From Mariaggregatimicrobium sp964498785 (GTDB lineage: Bacteria; Zhuqueibacterota; Zhuqueibacteria; Thermofontimicrobiales; Thiofontviventaceae), in assembly GCA_964498785.1 (NCBI GenBank), contig CAZCJL010000104.1, positions 1-25,282 on the forward strand: 25,282 bases of DNA, given 5' to 3'. Under the pieces are notes generated by a model, which saw only the letters and a list, made by a program, of their open reading frames with translations, searched no databases and was not told where the DNA came from. Below, one piece after another: positions 9,571-19,900 of this stretch (position 1 is its first letter; every line of letters begins with the position of its first letter). The translations under genes and the position numbers were made by a program.

Positions 9571-9623
9571 ATTGAATGAACCTCTTACATTTAAATTTTC
9601 ATATTAGAATCAAAAGCTAAATT

Positions 9624-12404
9624 TTAAAACGACACCCCCAAACCCACTTTTATCAACCGCGGCGCGCTGTACATTGACGGATCCTGAATCGTGTCACTAT
9701 ATTCGTTAAAATCACTCAAATGGCTGGAAATGTCACTTGGTCGGATAATGGATGTATACGCCCGGCCGCTTGTCGCATCGACCCAGTATTCATTCAGGCG
9801 ATCAAATAAATTATAAATGGAATAGTCCAGGCGAAGCGCGACGTTTTTAAACTTGTATAGATTTACATAGCCATTCACATCCACCGCGTATGTGCTTTTT
9901 TGATAGGCGTTATTCGGGTAAAAATTAATATTGGCGACTCTGTTTTCAGAAATCGGACTCCATGTAAACGGCGTGCCTGAATTGTAATAGCCAGTCATTG
10001 TAATTCCAAAACGCTCGGTATTGTATCCGACGGTCACATTAAATGTGTGTCGTTGATCCCAGCTCATGGGAATAAGTGTCGGGATCGGGTCTTTACTTTC
10101 ACCAGCCCGGCTAAACGTTTGTGTCGGATTGTCTGCATTTCCCCTGGTGTATTGAAGTGTATAATTTAAATGGGCGGAGAGATGGCCGAAAGTGTAATCT
10201 AATTTTAGCTCCAATCCTTTGGCATTGCCGTAATCTTTGTTGGTGAACAATCCATATTGTGTCTGGTTAAAAGTGCTGATCACTTTGGTGCTCAGTAAAT
10301 TATAAATATCCCGGTAAAAGACAATGACTTCCAATCCCAGATTGGGAATTAGTTCCTGCCATAATCCGACTTCATATTGAACTGTGCTCTGGGCTTCTAA
10401 CTGAGAATTTCCCATTGTTGTGGCAAAATCCGTGGGGGCGACACTGAACGAGTGATTTTGATACAATGCTTCCAATGGCGGCATTTGGAAGAAATGGCCG
10501 TAGCTAAAATGTAATACAGCCGCGTTACCCAATGTATACGACAATCCCAATCGCGGACTGACCTGTATTTGGGGATCTGCTTTCGGATATTCAGACATCC
10601 GGTCAGGATCAAACACAAGATTGCTATCTGCATCCACGACATACTGGCCATTTTCATCTTTTAAATATTCGTTGGATTGATTGGCCGGATTTCTGCGCTG
10701 AGACGGATATACTGTGTTTGGATTGAAGTAGTCGAATCGTACTCCCAAATTTATGACCATTTGATCGAATTCCATTTTATCCTGAATATACGCTGAAAAT
10801 TCATAAGGTTTTACACGATACGCGTCGGTGTACGTCGACGAATCGGGATCGATCCTTGGCTCATAATTGGGATATATTTTTCTGGGCTGATCCCCGCTGT
10901 AGTCGAAATAACTGGAATCCTGATTTGCCAGTCTTGTTTTAAAAGCATTCTGGATGTCGTGCCAGGCATGGCCAAGATCGTGGCGAGTGTATAAAATACC
11001 AGCTTTAATTAAATGACGTTTATTCAACTGCCAGGTTAAATCAAATTTTGCATTATAATCTTTGATTGTCCGTTGAGTATGACTTTTTTCCTGCCCCCCG
11101 GTATAAAAACCGGAAATCACGTTTGTTAAATATGAATCATGCACATAACGCGCATCCAACGGATTTTTATAAACATAGTAGCCATAATAATTGTCAAAAT
11201 AGGATAATTTGAAATCATAAAACAGTCTTTTGGAAATCATGTGATTTCCAAGTAAAGTATACATATTCGATTCTTTGTAATTTGTCCCCAATCCATTGGG
11301 ATTGTATTTGAAATTATGATTGTAATTACGCCATTGTTCATCATTGCGTAAATAAAGTAATGATAATTTAAAATTATTAAAAAATGATGAGGACACTTTT
11401 CCCATATAGGAATTTAATTTGCTGTAACTGAGCGGGACGTAATTATTGTCACCGCTATGCAGAGAAATCCAGTCCAGCGAATTGTCTTCCAGAAATCCGC
11501 TATAATCATCCACATTAAAACGATGAATTGCATTCAAATATTCTTCATTATCCTGAATCCGCATATTGAAAAAAAACATCAGTTTATCTTTCCGAATGGG
11601 GCCGCTGAGTTGAAATTTATAGTCTTTTTTACGATCGAATTGCGTGTCGTCCAGTCCCAGGAAAATGTCATCATGAGAGGTGTAGAAATTGGCAAAGCTG
11701 GAAGAGAATGCGCCATGAAAGGTATTGCTTCCGTCTTTGGTAACGGCATTTACCACACCGCTCATTGCCCTGCCATATTCCGCGTTGAAGGTTCCGGTAA
11801 TTACTTCCAGTTCTTCCACAACGTCTGTTTCAATATCCACAGCATTATTTTCGCCGCCAAACGCTTCAACGACCTGAATACCATCGATCATAAAAGAGAC
11901 TTCATTTCGTCTGCCCCCGCGAAAATGCCCGTTCACAATTCCGGCCTGCAAATTCACCACGGAATTAATGTCCTCTACCGGCAACATATCGATCTGGTCG
12001 GATGATACATTGCGGATGGAGCTTGTCTGGTCTTTTTTGGTGACGATTTTTTCAGCTCTCACGACAACGGTCTCGCCCTCCAAAATTGTTGCCGAAAGTT
12101 TTGCCGTAATATTGGATGTCCGATTCACAGACACCCGAAGATTTGTGACTTCATAGTCTGCATATCCCATCATTCGTACAATAATTGTGTATGTGCCAGG
12201 AGGAATATTGATGATAAAAAAGTCGCCATTTTGATCGGTTGCAGCCCCCAAATGAGTTCCTTGTATAAAAACATTCGCTCCAGGCAGTGGATCGCCGGAA
12301 TTTGCATCCACCACACTCCCGGCAATTTTACCGGTTGTTTGTGCGTAGAGAAATGCAGTACTCAACAATAAAAAAATGAGCATAGGTATTGCAGACTTTT
12401 TCAT
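9624..12404 (-). CDS. TonB-dependent outer-membrane receptor with carboxypeptidase-like regulatory domain
   Basis: A 926-residue receptor starting at a well-placed ATG behind AAGGAGGA. The signal peptide covers about residues 1-22. Residues 24-104 are the carboxypeptidase-D-like regulatory domain (GKIAGSVVDANSGDPLPGAN, PPGTYTIIVRMMGY). A TonB-box-like stretch follows (GETVVVRAEK, 110-119). The plug domain covers about 125-225 (SVVNLQAGIV, VSFMIDGIQV, GTFNAEYGRAMSGVVNAVTK). The remainder is the 22-strand barrel, ending in KVGLGVSF with C-terminal Phe. It should import a ligand across the outer membrane using TonB-ExbBD energy. Between two glycan-degrading enzymes upstream and a T9SS cargo downstream, an oligosaccharide is the likely ligand, but this is inferred. 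No SusD gene is adjacent, unlike Bacteroidales SusC/SusD pairs. Confidence 0.9.
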   Translation of the reverse strand: MKKSAIPMLIFLLLSTAFLYAQTTGKIAGSVVDANSGDPLPGANVFIQGTHLGAATDQNGDFFIINIPPGTYTIIVRMMGYADYEVTNLRVSVNRTSNITAKLSATILEGETVVVRAEKIVTKKDQTSSIRNVSSDQIDMLPVEDINSVVNLQAGIVNGHFRGGRRNEVSFMIDGIQVVEAFGGENNAVDIETDVVEELEVITGTFNAEYGRAMSGVVNAVTKDGSNTFHGAFSSSFANFYTSHDDIFLGLDDTQFDRKKDYKFQLSGPIRKDKLMFFFNMRIQDNEEYLNAIHRFNVDDYSGFLEDNSLDWISLHSGDNNYVPLSYSKLNSYMGKVSSSFFNNFKLSLLYLRNDEQWRNYNHNFKYNPNGLGTNYKESNMYTLLGNHMISKRLFYDFKLSYFDNYYGYYVYKNPLDARYVHDSYLTNVISGFYTGGQEKSHTQRTIKDYNAKFDLTWQLNKRHLIKAGILYTRHDLGHAWHDIQNAFKTRLANQDSSYFDYSGDQPRKIYPNYEPRIDPDSSTYTDAYRVKPYEFSAYIQDKMEFDQMVINLGVRFDYFNPNTVYPSQRRNPANQSNEYLKDENGQYVVDADSNLVFDPDRMSEYPKADPQIQVSPRLGLSYTLGNAAVLHFSYGHFFQMPPLEALYQNHSFSVAPTDFATTMGNSQLEAQSTVQYEVGLWQELIPNLGLEVIVFYRDIYNLLSTKVISTFNQTQYGLFTNKDYGNAKGLELKLDYTFGHLSAHLNYTLQYTRGNADNPTQTFSRAGESKDPIPTLIPMSWDQRHTFNVTVGYNTERFGITMTGYYNSGTPFTWSPISENRVANINFYPNNAYQKSTYAVDVNGYVNLYKFKNVALRLDYSIYNLFDRLNEYWVDATSGRAYTSIIRPSDISSHLSDFNEYSDTIQDPSMYSAPRLIKVGLGVSF

Positions 12405-12477
12405 TCAGTTCCTCCTTACGAATCATAAAAACATATATATTGAGCGAACGCTCTTGCGTAAATCGCGTTCTTGAATT

Positions 12478-12507
12478 ATAATCCACGCTTTGAAAAGCGT
12501 GGATTAT
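12478..12507. repeat. Perfect 13-bp stem, 4-base loop hairpin
   Basis: ATAATCCACGCTT at 12478-12490 pairs perfectly with AAGCGTGGATTAT at 12495-12507 around a TGAA loop. Read in the gene direction (minus strand) no U-run follows, so it is not a standard intrinsic terminator for this operon. It may stabilise or mark processing of the mRNA upstream of the receptor gene. Confidence 0.7.
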
Positions 12508-12589
12508 GAACACCGTTTTTTAATTCCCTGTGTTGATTTTATCGACACGATCATCCACGTTTCAAGTCATTCGCATCATCAGATCGTCC

Positions 12590-12622
12590 CCCGATTCCAT
12601 CGTATGAAGCGATGGAATCGGG
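12590..12622. repeat. Perfect 13-bp stem, 7-base loop hairpin right after a stop codon
   Basis: CCCGATTCCATCG at 12590-12602 pairs with CGATGGAATCGGG at 12610-12622 around a 7-base loop. On the minus strand it begins six bases after the end of the carbohydrate-binding protein gene, which is where a terminator or 3'-end-protecting hairpin would sit. The next bases in that direction are GGGACGATC rather than a T-run, so a Rho-independent terminator is unlikely. Transcript protection or attenuation is more plausible. Confidence 0.6.
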
Positions 12623-12628
12623 AATAAA

Positions 12629-15022
12629 TCACTTGATCAAAATCATCTTCTTCACTTGTGAAAAATCATTCGTCGAAATTTTGTAAAAATAAACGCCAGA
12701 AGCGAACCCGGTTGCATCCATTGTCACGGAATGATGTCCGGCGTCCTGATGTTTATTTACCAGCGTTCCGACTTTCTGTCCCAATGTGTTGTAAATATGC
12801 AATTCAACAAATCCGTTCTGAGCCAGTGTGTAGTTAATTGTCGTGGACGGATTGAACGGATTGGGGTAATTATTACCCAGTTGATAGCGTAATGCAACGG
12901 CTGTCCGATCATTTTCCACAGAAGTCCCGCCCGGTAATCCGACCCAGCTAAAGGTCCAGATATCGGGATTATTCCACCAGCCGTCGGCCGTTGAGTTGTC
13001 GCCAAACTGGATTCTTGACACTGAGCCGCCATCCACAACATCGGCATCGTTTACCTGAATTTCTAATGGTACTTTCATGCCTTTTACCGGAGTGAATGCG
13101 CTGTCATCTGCTACCTGTGTGAGTATTTCAAACGGAATTTTTGCTTCGATATAGTAATCGGAGGCGCCGCCGGATTCAAAGAAATAATTCTCGGTTCCTG
13201 CCATCAGCGAATCGAGGCCGGGCCAGGCGTCAATGGTAAGCATGGTTGGCATGAAAACAATTCGATAATCGGGCTCAGCGCCTCGTCCCCAGTAATTGTG
13301 ATGAGAGACGGATCCCATGATATCATAGAGACCGATGAATAATTCGATGCTTTCATCGTTCCACCAATCCACGGTGTTGCTTTCCTGCCATGCAAACACA
13401 TCATCGATGATATCGAAACCAATGTACAGATGTTCATCATCCATTGCCATGTAGCAGTTCACATTGAGATCGAGCGAATCATCGATCGCACCTTCAACAA
13501 CCGGATTGGTTTCCGGTTTAATATTGAATGGCAGAATTCCGGTCCATTCATCAAAATAACCGTCCGCGACAAAATCAGCCGGTGCGCCATAATTGATAAT
13601 CGGATGCGCTCTGCCCGTATTGGTGAACGCAGCAGAAGTCGTAAACGTTTCTGATACATTTGAAGCCGCGTCGGTGCAGGTTACAGCGTAATAATAAGTT
13701 AATTCACTTTCAGTCAATGGTGAGTACAATTGGTGAATGACCAGGTTTTCCCCTTCGGCAACGTTTGTAGCCAGTGGCAGAACATTTTCTGCGGAGATAT
13801 CAGTAATCGGTTCGGCGCTTGCAAATACATTGTACGTTTCGCCGAATTCAGAGCCCACGTCGTCCCACACAATATAATTGACATAAAGTGTGCTTTCGTC
13901 GCTGGTCACAGTGACCGTTGCCGGTGGCGTCGGAGGCGTCATGTCTTGTTCGATATAAGGAGTTCCGATCCAGATATCATCCAGTAATAACCGTTCGGGA
14001 ATGGTCGTATCAGCAGCGGTCACGCCCAATTCATAAATTTGCGACAGGTCAAAGCCCTCGGGTACGGTAAAATCTACCAACGGAATTTCCAGTGCTTTCC
14101 ATTCGCCGTCCCAGTCGACGATAGTTTCATCGAGCACGATTCTGGCGGTCAGATAGGTATCATCATAATAGACATCATAAAACTCAAGCGCGAGATCGTT
14201 AATTCCGGCCGGCGCTTTGATTTTTATTTTAACGGTATCTGTGGTCATGCTGTATGTAAAATCATGCACATTAAATTTGAATCCATGCCCCTGCCAGTCC
14301 CAGTTTGAAGTTTCCCACACAATTGCGGGCGTACCGGGCATCCAGCCTTCTCCGGGCACCAGAACAAGATCATTGTTTTCAAATCCCCATGCTTCGTGTT
14401 CAATTCCGGGCACAAGCGCCTGTCCGTCGAAAATAGTCATGGTAATGCCAAGTTCCGGTTGACCGATCCATAATTTATCAATGTGGATTTCAGAAGCGAT
14501 CCCGGTTTCGGTTTCAAAGCTAACAGCGACAATGTCGGTTTTGTTGATGTCTTCAGCATTCACTACAAAATCTTTTAACGCTATGGAAAATTGGTGCCAG
14601 GTTCCATCTGCTAAATTATGCAACTCATCAAATTTATACTTTAACGCATTGTTCCAGTCGGCATTTCTGGAATCATACAACCATACGACCATGGAATCCG
14701 AGTTTGCCAGACCGTTGGGCGCTTTCATTTTGAAATACACAGAATCGGTTTCCCAAATCGATGTAATATCGACTCCCTCGTTACTGGAAAAACCAATAAA
14801 CAAGCCCTGGCTTCCGCTTGAATGTGTTGCCCATTTCAGTGCTGCTGTTCCCGGCGTATAACCGGTGTTCGGAGCCGGAGCCGGATCTTCGCCAAATCCC
14901 CAGGCCCAGGTATACATCCCCTCGGCGATTTCCCCATTGTAAAAAATAATGGATGTCGTTTGCGCGAATAACATCCCAGCGCTCAGGACAAGAATAACCA
15001 TCATCGGAACTATTTTTTTCAT
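12629..15022 (-). CDS. T9SS-sorted carbohydrate-binding protein (two repeated sandwich modules, Fn3, CBM9-like)
   Basis: A 797-residue secreted protein. I place the start at the ATG at 15022 because GGGAGG lies four bases upstream; an ATG 12 bases earlier overlaps that ribosome site. Signal peptide: about residues 1-21 (KKIVPMMVILVLSAGMLFAQ). Residues 24-190 and 194-356 are two copies of one beta-sandwich module. Compare AWGFGEDPAPAPNTGYTPGT with AWGFENNDLVLVPGEGWMPG, and IDKLWIGQPE with LDDIWIGTPY; they resemble CBM11/CIA30-type binding modules. Residues 365-470 look like fibronectin type III, and 485-695 like a CBM9-type sugar-binding domain (DGYFDEWTG, DDEHLYIGFDI, DESIELFIG). Residues 715-797 are the sorting domain (NYPNPFNPSTTINY). 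No catalytic domain is seen, so it probably captures or tethers glycan at the cell surface. Confidence 0.8.
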   Translation of the reverse strand: MKKIVPMMVILVLSAGMLFAQTTSIIFYNGEIAEGMYTWAWGFGEDPAPAPNTGYTPGTAALKWATHSSGSQGLFIGFSSNEGVDITSIWETDSVYFKMKAPNGLANSDSMVVWLYDSRNADWNNALKYKFDELHNLADGTWHQFSIALKDFVVNAEDINKTDIVAVSFETETGIASEIHIDKLWIGQPELGITMTIFDGQALVPGIEHEAWGFENNDLVLVPGEGWMPGTPAIVWETSNWDWQGHGFKFNVHDFTYSMTTDTVKIKIKAPAGINDLALEFYDVYYDDTYLTARIVLDETIVDWDGEWKALEIPLVDFTVPEGFDLSQIYELGVTAADTTIPERLLLDDIWIGTPYIEQDMTPPTPPATVTVTSDESTLYVNYIVWDDVGSEFGETYNVFASAEPITDISAENVLPLATNVAEGENLVIHQLYSPLTESELTYYYAVTCTDAASNVSETFTTSAAFTNTGRAHPIINYGAPADFVADGYFDEWTGILPFNIKPETNPVVEGAIDDSLDLNVNCYMAMDDEHLYIGFDIIDDVFAWQESNTVDWWNDESIELFIGLYDIMGSVSHHNYWGRGAEPDYRIVFMPTMLTIDAWPGLDSLMAGTENYFFESGGASDYYIEAKIPFEILTQVADDSAFTPVKGMKVPLEIQVNDADVVDGGSVSRIQFGDNSTADGWWNNPDIWTFSWVGLPGGTSVENDRTAVALRYQLGNNYPNPFNPSTTINYTLAQNGFVELHIYNTLGQKVGTLVNKHQDAGHHSVTMDATGFASGVYFYKISTNDFSQVKKMILIK

Positions 15023-15111
15023 TGGACCTCCCAATTTGTGATTTTTTGTTTTAATGGATTATATCTTTAATTGTGGCGTTTGTTGTGTGTCTGCACCTCC
15101 CTTCAGATCAA

Positions 15112-16947
15112 CTATTTTAAAAACAACATTTTTTTTGAATCGACAAAGTCATTCGCATTCAATGAATACACATACAGACCACTGCTGACGAATTTGTCGT
15201 TCACATCGGTTCCGTTCCAGCTTACCCGATGAATCCCTGAACGATGGTCTTTATCCACAATCGTCTTGATTTTTTGCCCGGTCACCGAATAGATGGATAA
15301 TTCGGCATTTCCCGGCTCCGGAAGGTAATAATCAAACACTGTTGCCTGATTAAATGGATTCGGAAAATTCGGGTAAAGTTTATAGCCGGCCGGAGAATCG
15401 GGGAGATTATCAGACGAACCGGAATCGCTGAGATTACTTACCAGCGTGACGATAGATCGGGACGGGACGGTGTATGCGACATCCGAAGCAAACTGAGAAT
15501 ATTCTTTCAAATCATCACCCGGAGTATCAGAAGTGACATAAGGAGTGAACACGAGGTTATCCGAATTTATCCCATCGATGGTCAGCTTGACGGGTTCTGC
15601 ACTGGTACTCATATTTACAAAAACGATGATCAGCTTATTTCGATTTTCGTTCATGTAAGCAGATCCCAGTAATCCGTACTTATTATTTGCACCGGTCAAT
15701 TTTACCCGGACTGAACCGGGGCGAATGTAACGGCTGTAATTTCCCAGCGCCCACAGCAATTTACTTTCAATAATGGATTGTGAACTCGGATTATCTTTAT
15801 AATTTGTGTAAATGAGTCCGTCTTTATAATCTTCGGGCGAAACAGCGGTCCACCATTGCCACGCGCTGGCGCGCAACAGGGTTAAATCGTAATGAATGAT
15901 CCGCGCCACATCCAGCGCTGTTTTAATGGTCAGATCGCGACCGTGGCCCGAATTTCCCTCCGGGTCCACCAATACGCAATATTCGCTCATCCAGTATTTC
16001 CAGCCACTGGTTAAGTACGGCAATATCTTCATAAATAATGCCTGGCGATCCTGGATTAGCTCGGTATTTATTCGATCCGACCAGTATGAATGCCCGCAAA
16101 AATGGGAGCCGATCTTCGTATTAATGTCGTCATCGTTAATGAACTCGGTCAGATAGTCGCCATATTTTTCGCCGTATTCAGAGCTCATACTGCTCACTTC
16201 CTGATACCAGCTTTGCAGATCACCACTTTCGACAATCGAAATCTGTGTACCCACACCCTGATTTTGCAATTCCTGATACAGCGCATTCACCATGTTCCGA
16301 ATATCCTCGTTGCTCGCCCTGTTTCCTTCCTGATTGCAGCCATTGTTCCATTCCCACTGCGGCTCATTGACCGGGCTGATGAAATCAAAATCAATTCCCC
16401 ATTCGTCGCGGAATTGCTTCAAAATATCCACCAGATACACCGCGTATTGATTGATGTGACTGCTTTTTAAATTTGTACTCCCCAATCCGTTGGTGCAATT
16501 GGTATAACCATTCACAGTCATCCGCGCCGGCGGACTATTGACGAACGCGATGAACTGGTCAACGCCGTGTTCCTTTGCCGCGTGCAAAAACCAGCGCTCT
16601 TCTTCCTGCCGAGTCCAGTCATATTGATCCTGATCAAGTTCAAATGTCTCCACGGTGCGCCAGCTATGATTGATGGTCGTCCTGTTGATCCCGGCGCCAA
16701 TATTGAAACGCCAGGCCGAAAGTCCGATTCCTTTATCGACCGAAAAAAGTAAATCAGCGATCCGCTCTTTTTGCGTGATGTGCCACGCGCCAATTTTCTG
16801 GAACGACCAGCAATCCGACGCGCCAAAATTATCAATCGTTTGATATTCCACACTCACATCAACAGTGACGGCATTTTCCTGTGCCAGAAGAATAAATCCT
16901 GTAAATAAAACGAGTAGACATGTAAAAAACAGTCGATACATTATCAT
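15112..16947 (-). CDS. GH30-family endo-glycanase with T9SS sorting domain, possibly beta-1,6-galactanase
   Basis: A 611-residue secreted glycoside hydrolase. The signal peptide ends near residue 22 (LLVLFTGFILLAQ). The catalytic barrel and its side beta-domain span about residues 27-505. Signature blocks are FGASDCWSFQKIGAW, GLSAWRFNIGAG and FVNSPPARMTVNG. The predicted acid/base is E195 (SPVNEPQWEW) and the nucleophile E322 (WMSEY), both in the places expected for GH30. The FGASD...WSFQ opening and QEG segment recall Bacteroidota endo-beta-1,6-galactanases (GH30_5-like), but xylan- or glucan-active GH30 enzymes cannot be excluded from sequence alone. Residues 523-611 are a T9SS sorting domain (YPNFPNPFN). 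Its ATG overlaps the GH2 stop (ATGA), so the two enzymes are translationally coupled. Confidence 0.85.
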   Translation of the reverse strand: MIMYRLFFTCLLVLFTGFILLAQENAVTVDVSVEYQTIDNFGASDCWSFQKIGAWHITQKERIADLLFSVDKGIGLSAWRFNIGAGINRTTINHSWRTVETFELDQDQYDWTRQEEERWFLHAAKEHGVDQFIAFVNSPPARMTVNGYTNCTNGLGSTNLKSSHINQYAVYLVDILKQFRDEWGIDFDFISPVNEPQWEWNNGCNQEGNRASNEDIRNMVNALYQELQNQGVGTQISIVESGDLQSWYQEVSSMSSEYGEKYGDYLTEFINDDDINTKIGSHFCGHSYWSDRINTELIQDRQALFMKILPYLTSGWKYWMSEYCVLVDPEGNSGHGRDLTIKTALDVARIIHYDLTLLRASAWQWWTAVSPEDYKDGLIYTNYKDNPSSQSIIESKLLWALGNYSRYIRPGSVRVKLTGANNKYGLLGSAYMNENRNKLIIVFVNMSTSAEPVKLTIDGINSDNLVFTPYVTSDTPGDDLKEYSQFASDVAYTVPSRSIVTLVSNLSDSGSSDNLPDSPAGYKLYPNFPNPFNQATVFDYYLPEPGNAELSIYSVTGQKIKTIVDKDHRSGIHRVSWNGTDVNDKFVSSGLYVYSLNANDFVDSKKMLFLK

Positions 16948-19900
16948 TCATCTCCGGTTTCAATTAGTGGCAAATTGGTGTGGATTTTTTCATCTGTATC
17001 TATTTTTGAAGATACCGGACACAGCCGCAACTGGTACTGGTAAGAATCTGAGTTTAGCAGGTATTCCTCGTGCGTTCTGGGATTCCAGCTATCATCGCCG
17101 CCCAGACCCATCAGTTGATAGTCAAGATTCCAGGTAATGTGATCGCTTTTTCTGATTTCATGTGTGTGGCGGGCGGTTGTCAGATTTTTCAGCGTATAGT
17201 GATGCGCACTCACATTGAGCAGCGGCATTCCGATCGCCAGCAGTCCGACATCATTCGCATTCATGATAGATGCCCATCGGACATCGCTTTTGTTGCCATT
17301 TTCCTGGGGGTAAATGTAGGGGACATATTGCTCTGCAACTGTTCCCTGATAAATGCTCACACGCGCCCCGGATTTGCGATCCCAATACGATTCATGAGGT
17401 CCCCGGCCATACCAGGTCAGGTTTTCAAATTCCTGGGGAAGCTGCATGGAAAGACCAACCTTTGGCAGCGGCGGCAAATTCGCATCGACTTTTATTTGAT
17501 TATCCAGCAGAATATCGCCGGCGCCATAAATTGTGTAAATGCAAATGTGCTGAATTTTGCCGGTTGCTCCCTGCAACTCAAATTCAACATTAATACGGAT
17601 AACCTGTGGCTGAATCTGATGGGCATCTACCTTTTTGACAATGGTTTTCAATTTATTGAGACCCGCTTTTTGCCACCGGTATTTAAAGCTCCGTTCCTCA
17701 CCGCCAGCGTCGTTATCCGTGGGTGCACGCCAGAAATTGGGCAGCGGTCCCTGGTTCAATAATTGATGTCCTTCGTATAAAAACGAAGCAATGGTTCCCA
17801 ACTTGCGGTCAAAACGAATCGAGAATTCTTTCCCGGAAATGAGGAAATTATCCGTAGTCTGTTCCAGTTTAAGTGGAGATATATCATCGATTTTAAGCGA
17901 TTTTACAGTCGAATTGTTCCGGGGTAACTGAAATTGATACCATGCAAGTTCATGATTCGCCTGCGCCCAGCGGGTGGGTTCAGCGAGCCGGAAACTGATA
18001 TCGATCCAATATTCTGTCCCGGGTTCTGCAGTAAATTTTTGATACGGAATTGTGATGATGCGGCTTGTTCCTGCCGGAATACTGTAAGAACCCAGATTTC
18101 CGTTTTGGATAATTTTCCCATTCGCTGTAATTTCCCAATGAATCTGAGCAACCGAAAGATTCATGAAATCATAAGCATTGTGAATTTTGTAAGTACCTTC
18201 TAAAAGATCAACCGGTGTGACTTTAATCGATTGATAGACTTTCTTCACTTCATACAATTCTGGCTGCGGAGTCCGATCCGGGAAAACAACTCCGTTGATG
18301 CAAAAATTACTGTCCGTCAGTTCCTCGCCAAAATCGCCGCCATACGCGTACCATTCCTCGCCATCCTCTGTGTACTGACGAAGCCCCTGATCGACCCAGT
18401 CCCAGATAAAAGCGCCCTGGAGACGCGGATATTTCTCAATCGCGTCCCAATAATCCTGGAGATTGCCGACGCTATTACCCATGGCGTGGGCATATTCACA
18501 AATAATTACCGGTCGATCAGGATTACTTTCAGTCAACTCAATCATCTTTTCCACGGACGGGTACATATTGGCAATGATATCAAAATGGGATGGTTCGCCA
18601 CTATAACCCGGATCAGTTGCTTCGTAATGAATGGGGCGTGTGGGATCGTATCGCCGAATCCATTCAGCCATTGCGTCATGATTCGGGCCATAACCAGCCT
18701 CGTTGCCAAGCGACCATATAATGACGGACGGATGATTTTTGTCACGCACCACCATTCGTTGCGCCCGGTCAATAAACGCTGCCTTCCAGCGCGGATCTTT
18801 GGTGAACTTGCTCCATAATTCATGCGTTTCGATATTTGTTTCGTCAATCAAATAGATGCCGTATTCGTCACAGAGTTCATACCAGCGGGGATCATTCGGA
18901 TAGTGAGATGTTCGAACCGCATTGATATTAAACTGCTTCATCAGTTTGATGTCTTTTATCATCATCTCTTCGGAAATGGTTCGGCCATTGTCCGGATCAT
19001 GCTCGTGCCGGTTGACGCCTTTCACTGTGATCGCCTTGCCATTCACCAGCAATTGGCCGTTTTTAATTTCAACTTCACGGAATCCAATTTTTGCACTCTC
19101 GATCTCGATCACATTGCCAGCGTTATCTTTCAATTGCAACACCAGCGTATATAAATGAGGTGTTTCCGCAGTCCATTTTAACGGATTGGCGACGGTCATC
19201 GACATATTGATCGATGTCTTTTCACGTTCATGGATCGTAAATTCGTGTTCTGCCGGCGGGAGAACAGCCTGATTTTTATTATCGAATAAAGCGCACTCAA
19301 GTTTATAATTCTCGTAGCGACTGCTGTCGAAATTCTGAATTTCGGCCATCACCGTTAAATCCGCATTTTGATAAGTCTGATCCAGCTCTGTGCGCACCAT
19401 AAAATCACGAATATGAAGCGGCGGTGTTGAAAACAGGTACACATCCCTGTAAATTCCGCTCAATCGCCACGCGTCCTGGTCTTCGAGGTAGCTTCCGTCT
19501 GACCAGCGAAATACTTTTGCAGCAATTGAATTTACCCCCGGCTTCAGAAATGATGTGATATTGAATTCAGCCGGGGTGGCGCTTCCCTGGCTATAGCCGA
19601 CTTCCTGACCGTTTATCCAGACATAAAAAGCGGACTTCACGCCCTCAAAATGTAAAAAAATCTGCCTGTCATTCCAGTCCGACGGAATTTTAAATTGCTG
19701 CTTATAACAGCCGACCGGATTGTTATCATGCGGGATGTGAGGCGGATCCACCGGGCGGAATGGATACAGGATATTCGTATAAATCGGGATGTCGTACCCC
19801 TGCAATTGCCAGCTTCCGGGAACAGCGATGGTGTCCCAATCAGCATCATCGAATTTGACATCATAAAAATTGATGTTCGCGTCACCCGGTTTTTTGAACC

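Larger units (their letters stand above)
12405..12628 (-). promoter_or_regulatory. Structured leader between binding-protein and receptor genes
   Basis: This 224-bp gap is the longest inside the run from the GH2 gene to the foldase gene. It contains two perfect 13-bp hairpins and, nearer the receptor gene, a weak sigma-70-like promoter: TTTACG at 12457-12462, a 17-bp spacer, and TATATA at 12434-12439 (minus strand). A 12-bp palindrome, GAGCGTTCGCTC at 12442-12453, fills the spacer and could be an operator. The -35 match is poor (four of six), so the promoter is tentative. The layout suggests the receptor is expressed at a different level from the upstream enzyme genes. Confidence 0.35.

Noticed and set aside
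15096..15108. Strong ribosome-site-like sequence (AAGGGAGGTG) after the GH30 stop
   Set aside because: No start codon lies at a usable distance, and the only frame touching it is a handful of codons.
18231..18818. Long plus-strand ORF (195 codons) inside the GH2 gene
   Set aside because: It is antisense to the conserved GH2 catalytic barrel, which fully explains the sequence.
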